Assembly (NCBI GenBank): GCA_029239545.1
Contig: JARBUQ010000142.1
Location: forward strand, 1 to 9,156
DNA from: Paenibacillus sp.
GTDB lineage: Bacteria; Bacillota; Bacilli; Paenibacillales; NBRC-103111
Reading direction: 5' to 3'
DNA length: 9,156 bases
Under the pieces are notes generated by a model that saw nothing but the letters and a program-made list of their open reading frames with translations, ran no database searches and was not told the DNA's origin. A program made the translations under genes and the position numbers. Of this stretch, positions 5,130 to 9,156 are shown one piece after another. Every line of letters begins with the position of its first letter. Positions within the stretch are counted from its first letter, which is position 1.

Positions 5130-5393
5130 TTGAATCGCAGCCTGTTGAACCTGCTTGCTTTGATTGAGTTAGTGTTAGCTGTTTTGTTCGCAGTGGTATG
5201 TTTGATCGTCTTCATTGTGCAGCCGGATTCCCTTACTCTCCAGCTCCTGCTGGCCTTTATCGGAATTGCAGGTGTACTGAACGGGTTTTATTTGATCCGC
5301 AGAATCAAGTTATCCCGAACTCCTGCGGCAAGAAAAGTCGGGAACCGACCTGCTCCCAATCAGAAAGCCAAACGACCCGGCGGTAAAAAGTAA
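5130..5393 (+). CDS. Small two-helix membrane protein of unknown function
   Basis: The reading frame is open far upstream, but the convincing start is TTG 5130, 7 nt after AGAGGTGA (5115-5122). ATG 5109 in the same frame has no ribosome site. The 87-residue product has two strong membrane helices (about 6-30 and 36-56) joined by a short QPDS turn. A very basic tail (RRIKLSRTPAARK... KAKRPGGKK) should face the cytoplasm, with both ends inside. I do not recognise the family. It stands alone, divergent from the frameshifted small gene and convergent with the DUF1450 gene, and ends at a shared hairpin. The basic tail could bind nucleic acid or acidic lipids, but that is only suggestion. Confidence 0.62.
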   Translation: MNRSLLNLLALIELVLAVLFAVVCLIVFIVQPDSLTLQLLLAFIGIAGVLNGFYLIRRIKLSRTPAARKVGNRPAPNQKAKRPGGKK

Positions 5394-5445
5394 GCTTAAG
5401 GACGAAAGTTTCCACATCTTACACGTTAATGGTTCTAATGACAAA

Positions 5446-5477
5446 GAGCATCTGACCCATAGGGGTGACAGATGCTC
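5446..5477. terminator. Terminator hairpin between convergent genes
   Basis: GAGCATCTG (5446-5454) pairs perfectly with CAGATGCTC (5469-5477), and inner ACCC pairs with GGGT, leaving a GA bulge. T tracts are short on both sides (CTATTCATT rightward, TTTGTCATT leftward). Its position, 53 nt after the plus-strand stop and 18 nt after the minus-strand stop, suggests a two-way terminator. Confidence 0.65.
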
Positions 5478-5494
5478 CTATTCATTCTATGAGA

Positions 5495-5719
5495 TTATGC
5501 CTTTAAATACTTCGAAGCTTTGTCAATCGCTTCGTCCTCGGTGGGCGCGGTTACATAACGCCCATTAATAAAAATAAACGCTGCACGCGAACAGGGACCG
5601 CAATAGGACTTGCAGCCGACCTTAATTTCCGTATCAGGTGCCAGCCTTTGCAGCTTGGTCAGCATAGTCTTTACTTTCGTATGCTTGCATTTGTCACAAA
5701 TCCGTATATCGTTGGCCAT
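5495..5719 (-). CDS. DUF1450 (YuzB-like) five-cysteine protein
   Basis: A 74-residue cytoplasmic protein with cysteines at 8, 11, 36, 40 and 43 in the arrangement CDKC ... GCKSYCGPC. It is followed by AAFIFINGRYVTAPTEDEAIDKASKYL, the ending typical of DUF1450 proteins such as B. subtilis YuzB. The predicted fold is thioredoxin/[2Fe-2S] ferredoxin-like, and the cysteines could bind a metal or Fe-S cluster; the function of the family is unknown. It is the second gene of a pair, 36 nt after the HesB-like gene. The ATG at 5719 is 12 nt from AAAGGA, which suggests modest translation. An out-of-frame ATG lies closer to that site. The CxxC near the N-terminus is more zinc-like than in YuzB. Confidence 0.82.
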   Translation of the reverse strand: MANDIRICDKCKHTKVKTMLTKLQRLAPDTEIKVGCKSYCGPCSRAAFIFINGRYVTAPTEDEAIDKASKYLKA

Positions 5720-5755
5720 TGCCTGGGCATTCCTTTCCCGAATCCGACAGCGTTG

Positions 5756-6055
5756 CTATTCGCCGAGATTGCCTTTGCTCGGGTTAGTAATGAAGAACCC
5801 TTCGTTAGGCATGTACAAGTAATCAATTTTTACCCCGTCCAATACATTTTCTGTACGCTCCAGGAGCACTTCGATTCCTTTATCGGTCATTACGATCTCA
5901 TCGTTTTCGTCAACATCATCCAATCCTAAGGCGTATTGAACAAGTCCTGCATGCGTGAATTCTACTTTCACTCTGACCTTCAAGCCTTGATTCTCATCCA
6001 AAGCCAATTCCTTGAGCAGTACTTTTGCCGCACTGCGCGTTATTTTGCACTCCAT
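5756..6055 (-). CDS. HesB/IscA-fold (Fe-S_biosyn) protein lacking the canonical cysteines
   Basis: A 99-residue protein matching the A-type carrier/HesB fold along its whole length. ITRSAAKVLLKELA is the N-terminal helix. AGLVQYALGLDD corresponds to the GCsGfqY-l-ldd strand. DGVKIDYLYMPNEGFFITNPS corresponds to the C-terminal G-x-IDY...GF-f-NP stretch. The first ligand cysteine is replaced around HAG and the C-terminal CxC is absent; only Cys3 remains. It therefore should not carry an Fe-S cluster like IscA/SufA, and resembles the Firmicute HesB/YneR-type group. The start is ATG 6055, 9 nt after AAGGAG; an in-frame TTG at 6061 is too close to it. It has its own promoter candidate and leads the DUF1450 gene in an operon. 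The role may be regulatory or scaffold, which is inference. Confidence 0.8.
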   Translation of the reverse strand: MECKITRSAAKVLLKELALDENQGLKVRVKVEFTHAGLVQYALGLDDVDENDEIVMTDKGIEVLLERTENVLDGVKIDYLYMPNEGFFITNPSKGNLGE

Positions 6056-6088
6056 GTCCAATCACTCCTTGTCCCTTAAGTCAACAAA

Positions 6089-6117
6089 ATCATATCATGT
6101 TTTGCTCGCATCGTCTA
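6089..6117 (-). promoter_or_regulatory. Promoter of the HesB-like/DUF1450 operon
   Basis: Minus-strand TAGACG (6117-6112), a 17-bp spacer, then TATGAT (6094-6089) preceded by TGA gives an extended -10 sigma-A promoter. Transcription would start about 27 nt before the ATG at 6055. Confidence 0.6.
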
Positions 6118-6131
6118 ATCTTACACACACA

Positions 6132-6160
6132 TTGCCCTCAAAGGTTGTACCATGTAAAAT
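6132..6160 (+). promoter_or_regulatory. Promoter of the AI-2E family transporter gene
   Basis: TTGCCC (6132-6137), a 17-bp spacer and TAAAAT (6155-6160) form a fair sigma-A promoter on the plus strand, about 40 nt before the start codon. It is divergent from the promoter at 6089-6117; the two -35 boxes are only 14 bp apart, so a bound regulator could affect both. Confidence 0.5.
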
Positions 6161-6205
6161 AGTGGGAGACCCTCCAAAAGGGTTAACTGATGAAGGGGTG
6201 GACCC

Positions 6206-7288
6206 ATGCTTTCCTTTTACAAAAAATATTACAAAACCGTGTTTGACATCGGTCTGATGGTACTGACCATCTATTTGTTCATGTTAATGTTCAGTTATTT
6301 GTATCGCATTGCTACGCCGATTTTCCTTGCCTTTGTGATCTTCGCCATCATTGAGCCTTTTGCTAAATTTCTCAACCGTCGCGGTTTAAAGAAATCCTTA
6401 GCCACCGCAATCTCTACCCTGATATTCATTATCCTCATTCTCGCCGTATTCATTGGGCTGGGGGCGATCTTCACCACTCAGATTTATTCTCTATCCCAGA
6501 AAATCCCAGGCTATGCTCTGACTTTGCAAGATCAGATCGTTAACAATACTGCCTACTGGCAAACCAAGCTGGACCTGCTCCCAGTTGATATTGTAGAGAA
6601 AACCAAAGAGTATTCGGAAGTGATAGCAGGGAAAGGGGCCGCTCTGGCATCAGCATTCCTTGCCTGGGTTTTCACTATGCTCACATCGTTCTCTTCCTTC
6701 GTAGTGAATTTCACAATCGGCATCATTCTGGCCTATTTCCTAAGCATTGAGATAGATACCTGGAAGAGACTGGCGGGAGACAAAACCCCTCGCACGTTCA
6801 AGAACGCCTTTTTCTTCCTAAAGGAAAATGTGTTGAAAGGCATCGTATCTTACCTCAAAGCCCAAATGAAGCTTATCACACTAACCTTTGTTATTATTTT
6901 TCTGGCCTTGCTGCTGCTTGGAGTGAAGAACGTATTCTCCATCTCCCTGTTGGCCGCCTTTTTCGATGTATTACCTCTCTTGGGCGTCTCTACGGTGTTC
7001 ATTCCCTGGATTATTTATTTATTCGTCATTGGCAATACAACGCTTGCCGTCTGGCTCACTGTCGTGCTTGGAGTCGTCATACTGGTCAGACAAATCATGG
7101 AGCCTAAGATTACAGGGGATTCCTTAGGTGTATCCGCCTTCACCATGCTGTCGTTCATGATCGTATCCTTGTCCTTATTCGGTGTAGCCGGATTGATATT
7201 ATCGCCTATTCTGATCATTCTGGTTAAGGCGCTTATGGAACAGGGCTACCTGAAGAGATGGATTAGACTTCCCGCCGAGGAATATTAA
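6206..7288 (+). CDS. AI-2E family transporter, YtvI-like polytopic membrane protein
   Basis: A 360-residue protein with about eight membrane segments in the AI-2E (UPF0118) layout. There are two helices near the N-terminus (11-50), a third at 66-90 and a soluble amphipathic region (92-150). A helix at 155-180 is followed by a second soluble stretch, and a block of four to five helices occupies 221-342. Family signatures are AAFFDVLPLLG (250-260), VFIPWIIY, and RQIMEPKITGDSLGVS (295-310). The members are oligomeric membrane proteins, some linked to autoinducer-2 export, Na+/H+ exchange or, for B. subtilis YtvI, sporulation; the substrate here is unknown. AAGGGGTGG ends 4 nt before the ATG. The stop codon touches that of the convergent DUF1232 gene, and the nearest forward terminator is 270 nt further on. 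Confidence 0.88.
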   Translation: MLSFYKKYYKTVFDIGLMVLTIYLFMLMFSYLYRIATPIFLAFVIFAIIEPFAKFLNRRGLKKSLATAISTLIFIILILAVFIGLGAIFTTQIYSLSQKIPGYALTLQDQIVNNTAYWQTKLDLLPVDIVEKTKEYSEVIAGKGAALASAFLAWVFTMLTSFSSFVVNFTIGIILAYFLSIEIDTWKRLAGDKTPRTFKNAFFFLKENVLKGIVSYLKAQMKLITLTFVIIFLALLLLGVKNVFSISLLAAFFDVLPLLGVSTVFIPWIIYLFVIGNTTLAVWLTVVLGVVILVRQIMEPKITGDSLGVSAFTMLSFMIVSLSLFGVAGLILSPILIILVKALMEQGYLKRWIRLPAEEY

Positions 7289-7522
7289 TTATTCGATCTC
7301 GTATCGGCCTTCCAGGCGAGAAGAGAACCAATTCATCAGCAGCATCGTAACGGCTATATCATCTATGGGCATGAAGGGCATCACATCCGGCAATATCCAA
7401 TATAACAGAGCAGGTATCACGAAGATCAGCTTCATGTGTATCGGTACTTTGCTGGAACCCAGCAGACGAAACACTCTTCGGAATACATGAGCCCAATGTC
7501 GCAGAGACAATAATTTACGCAT
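7289..7522 (-). CDS. DUF1232 (YkvA-like) small membrane protein
   Basis: A 77-residue protein with a basic N-terminus (LRHWAHVFRRVFRLL) followed by KVPIHMKLIFVIPALLYWILPDVMPFMPIDDIAV. This is the DUF1232 signature: a hydrophobic helix, a Pro-Asp-x-x-Pro turn and a conserved P-x-DD motif (52-55). The function of the family is unknown; members are small membrane-associated proteins. The start is ATG 7522, 9 nt after GGAGGGGG; an upstream in-frame TTG at 7531 abuts the ribosome site. A 14-bp palindrome overlaps this ribosome site. The stop codon directly abuts the stop of the convergent transporter, with no intergenic base. It may be the last gene of the leftward operon that begins with the LysM-M14 peptidase, as no leftward terminator separates them. 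Confidence 0.8.
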   Translation of the reverse strand: MRKLLSLRHWAHVFRRVFRLLGSSKVPIHMKLIFVIPALLYWILPDVMPFMPIDDIAVTMLLMNWFSSRLEGRYEIE

Positions 7523-7536
7523 AATGATCAACCCCC

Positions 7537-7550
7537 TCCATTCTAATGGA
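7537..7550. repeat. Palindrome overlapping the DUF1232 ribosome site
   Basis: TCCATTCTAATGGA is a perfect palindrome (6-bp arms, 2-base centre). In the minus-strand mRNA its 3' arm ends in the GGA that begins the GGAGGGGG ribosome site. A hairpin could partly occlude it, or the palindrome may be a protein site. Confidence 0.35.
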
Positions 7551-7558
7551 TTACGGAT

Positions 7559-7593
7559 CCGACGTTCATGATAACCTATGAACGTCGGTTTTT
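7559..7593 (+). terminator. Strong rightward intrinsic terminator
   Basis: CCGACGTTCAT (7559-7569) pairs perfectly with ATGAACGTCGG (7578-7588) across an 8-nt loop and is followed by TTTTTCTTT on the plus strand. The leftward flank lacks a T tract, so it acts on rightward transcripts. The only rightward gene nearby is the transporter ending at 7288. The stop codon of the leftward gene 7576-7800 lies at the edge of the loop. Confidence 0.85.
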
Positions 7594-7800
7594 CTTTGAG
7601 GTGCGATATACAATATAGATGAAACCAGCCATCACAAGCACACCGCCTACAAATACCCCAATCATTAAATTCTTGGCCGCATCCGGTATGCCTTTACTTG
7701 CAGAGGCATAAGCAGTTATAGGAAAACCGAAATACAGAACGGCAACCCCAGCTAATGTAGTGAGAATGTTGGAGCATACACGCCTTAATGATTTAAACAT
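7576..7800 (-). CDS. Small exported/membrane protein, signal peptide plus C-terminal helix
   Basis: A 74-residue protein of no family I recognise. The N-terminus is a classic Sec signal: basic KSLRR, a hydrophobic core (about 12-28) and ITAYA|SAS as a likely cleavage site after residue 32. A 12-residue extracytoplasmic stretch (ASKGIPDAAKN) follows. Then comes a membrane helix (about 45-65, LMIGVFVGGVLVMAGFIYIVY) and a basic cytoplasmic tail (RTSKKNRRS). If the signal is uncleaved it is a two-helix hairpin with a very short external loop. AGGAGG lies 5 nt before the ATG at 7800. It follows the LysM-M14 peptidase gene by 30 nt and is presumably cotranscribed. Its last codons overlap the rightward terminator hairpin. 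Confidence 0.75.
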   Translation of the reverse strand: MFKSLRRVCSNILTTLAGVAVLYFGFPITAYASASKGIPDAAKNLMIGVFVGGVLVMAGFIYIVYRTSKKNRRS

Positions 7801-7830
7801 ACGAACCTCCTGCAGCAGCTATTAAATGAA

Positions 7831-8967
7831 TCAAGGAAAGAACGCATGCTCATCTGCAAGCCACATCGCTTCCACCATAAGCGGTTCCACTTTCCTGTAA
7901 AGCTGATCGAATTGCTCAATTGGCAGCGGATTGATACCGTTCCCCGCTTCAATAGTGAAGCCAGGTCGACGGAATTGTTGAATAAACCAATCCTTGTATC
8001 CTGCATCGCTGCCAGCCAGCTTCACAGACTTGTACCCGCTGACGTTTGCAAGCTTGGAAGCTATTCTTCTGGAAGCAGCAGGCTCCATCCCTCTGTAATT
8101 CCAGTATATCTCTTCTCCCTGCGTGTGAAAAGCAACCGCCATCTGAAAATTGCGTGAACGTGTGAAGGCAGCCATGGCCTTAGCCTCCGGTTCCGTAAGC
8201 GGACCGATTCCCGTATAGTCGCGAGGACCTGGAATAGGAGCAGAAGGACGACGGCGGGCACACTCCTCCTCCCAATAAGCAGGAAACTGATCGTTCAAAT
8301 CAACTCCTTGTATGTTCGCCTTCCAGCCTGTGAAATTCAGATCACCTTGATTCCACTTCAACAAACGTTCTCCGAATGTATGTCCCGGCCATATTCCACA
8401 ATGAACAAGCTCTACGCCATCGGGATTGACCATAGGAACAACCCACAAGGAAACTTTCTCATACAACTCTTTGAACGTTTTGTCATCCTTCAAGGGGTTC
8501 TTGTGATCTTGCTTGCGACTGACGTCTTCGGCAAATCTCTCCAGGAACTTCATGAGCGCCAAAGAAGTAATCCATTCATTCGCGTGAAAGGAGCCATTGA
8601 AATGGACCTCACAAGACCCAATGCCTACTCGCAGCACCGGGATCGGACGCTCCATTACGCTGTGTCCGATCCACTCTACTTGAACGAACGGATAACGTAC
8701 GAGAAAATGTTGAATATCCCTCATTAATTCCATATACCCATATGGAGCAGAAGTATTCACCAAGGGCTCTTCCCTGTTGCGCTGCACAAACACTTCCTGA
8801 GGCTTAAGCGAGAATGGAACAAATACGACCTGCCCAGGGACTAGATAAGCAGTTGGATCGGGGTGTAAACTCCGATTGCGTGCTGTTATTTCCTCCAGAG
8901 ACAATCCTGCGCGTTCTGCCAGACGAAACCATGTATCTCCCGGCTTCACCACATAAGGCATGGACAA
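7831..8967 (-). CDS. LysM-M14 peptidoglycan endopeptidase (gamma-D-Glu-diamino acid endopeptidase, YqgT-like)
   Basis: An M14 zinc peptidase with an N-terminal LysM wall-binding domain. From TTG 8967, LysM spans about 4-52 (YVVKPGDTWFRLAERAG ... LVPGQVVFVP). The catalytic domain then shows FHANEW (zinc ligands His128 and Glu131), NPDGVE, GVDLNDQFPAYW, FHTQGEEIYWN (third ligand His281) and TIEAGNG (general base Glu340). The usual Asn-Arg carboxylate-binding pair is Asn-Asp here, as I recall for the gamma-D-glutamyl-diamino acid endopeptidase branch, so the target is probably peptidoglycan stem peptides. No signal peptide is visible, in line with action on spore-derived or recycled wall material. 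The frame is open back to GTG 9120, but that start has no ribosome site. TTG 8967 is 8 nt after GAGGAGG and gives 378 residues, about the length of YqgT. A small membrane protein gene follows after 30 nt. Confidence 0.85.
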   Translation of the reverse strand: MSMPYVVKPGDTWFRLAERAGLSLEEITARNRSLHPDPTAYLVPGQVVFVPFSLKPQEVFVQRNREEPLVNTSAPYGYMELMRDIQHFLVRYPFVQVEWIGHSVMERPIPVLRVGIGSCEVHFNGSFHANEWITSLALMKFLERFAEDVSRKQDHKNPLKDDKTFKELYEKVSLWVVPMVNPDGVELVHCGIWPGHTFGERLLKWNQGDLNFTGWKANIQGVDLNDQFPAYWEEECARRRPSAPIPGPRDYTGIGPLTEPEAKAMAAFTRSRNFQMAVAFHTQGEEIYWNYRGMEPAASRRIASKLANVSGYKSVKLAGSDAGYKDWFIQQFRRPGFTIEAGNGINPLPIEQFDQLYRKVEPLMVEAMWLADEHAFFP

Positions 8968-9031
8968 AGGTAACGCCTCCTCTTCGATCAGCTCAATAAC
9001 CATCCATATGCCCGGGGACAAACGGTTGATG

Positions 9032-9052
9032 CCCTTCTTATCAGAAGAAGGG
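9032..9052. repeat. Perfect 8-bp inverted repeat upstream of the LysM-M14 gene
   Basis: CCCTTCTT (9032-9039), loop ATCAG, AAGAAGGG (9045-9052). No T tract follows on the minus strand. If translation starts at 8967 it lies in the leader or promoter; if the open frame to 9120 is coding, it encodes NPSSDKKG. The stretch 8968-9156 holds no other gene that I can support, and I see no clear promoter boxes. Confidence 0.4.
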
Positions 9053-9156
9053 TTTAGGAAAAACCTGACTGGAAGTTCACGAGGCCACTGAAGAACTTGT
9101 ACTTTTTGGTGAGAGACCACTAAAGATCAAAACGAAAGACGACTTTTATCCAGGTT

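Noticed and set aside
7559..7593. Hairpin considered as a leftward terminator for gene 7576-7800
   Set aside because: The T tract is only on the plus strand, and the leftward gene's stop lies in the hairpin loop.
8308..8727. 139-codon plus-strand frame
   Set aside because: It lies wholly opposite the catalytic domain of the M14 peptidase, whose motifs are unmistakable; a shadow frame.
9118..9120. GTG at 9120 as start of the LysM-M14 gene
   Set aside because: The sequence before it is pyrimidine-rich with no ribosome site; TTG 8967 with GAGGAGG is better.

Overview
The window reads as chromosomal DNA of a spore-forming, Gram-positive Firmicute, most likely Paenibacillus or a close relative. 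The grounds are AGGAGG-type ribosome sites in front of most genes, moderate GC content, Bacillus-type LipL and PdhA proteins, a YjcZ-like small hydrophobic protein, a DUF1450 (YuzB-like) protein and a LysM plus M14 cell-wall peptidase of YqgT type. I see no transposase, integrase, phage gene, tRNA, rRNA or CRISPR array. This is a housekeeping and small-protein region rather than an island.

Layout. Positions 1-218 (minus) hold the 5' end of pdhA (pyruvate dehydrogenase E1 alpha), with a long AT-rich leader containing a 15-bp palindrome and repeated AAACTG words. A divergent Fes/esterase-D type alpha/beta hydrolase (498-1226, plus) faces lipL, an octanoyl/lipoyl amidotransferase (1312-2250, minus), across a strong two-way terminator. 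Upstream of lipL lies a gene for a membrane cytochrome fused to a molybdopterin oxidoreductase domain, with an internal twin-arginine motif (2307-3677, minus).

The middle (3760-5480) is a run of small genes with elaborate regulation. An unrecognised 97-residue protein (3854-4147, minus) sits behind what I read as a class I cyclic di-GMP (GEMM) riboswitch whose 3' side overlaps a terminator. Next come a 38-residue YjcZ-like protein (4485-4601, minus), a small gene that appears frameshifted (4708-4951, minus), two inverted repeats, and an 87-residue two-helix membrane protein (5130-5393, plus).

The right part (5480-9156) has a two-gene minus operon of a HesB/IscA-fold protein without the usual cysteines followed by a DUF1450 five-cysteine protein. 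Divergent from it is an AI-2E/YtvI-type transporter (6206-7288, plus). Its stop codon abuts that of a DUF1232 gene (7289-7522, minus), and its only visible terminator lies beyond that gene, so its mRNA should be antisense to the whole DUF1232 gene. A LysM-M14 peptidase (7831-8967, minus) and a small signal-peptide membrane protein (7576-7800, minus) form an operon at the right edge.

Functional links: pdhA and lipL are joined through lipoate, since the PDH E2 subunit is a LipL target. The HesB-like and DUF1450 genes probably share an iron-sulfur or thiol theme. The best candidates for something undescribed are the cyclic di-GMP-controlled orphan gene, the cytochrome-Moco fusion with an internal Tat signal, and the overlapping-transcript arrangement around 7289-7593.
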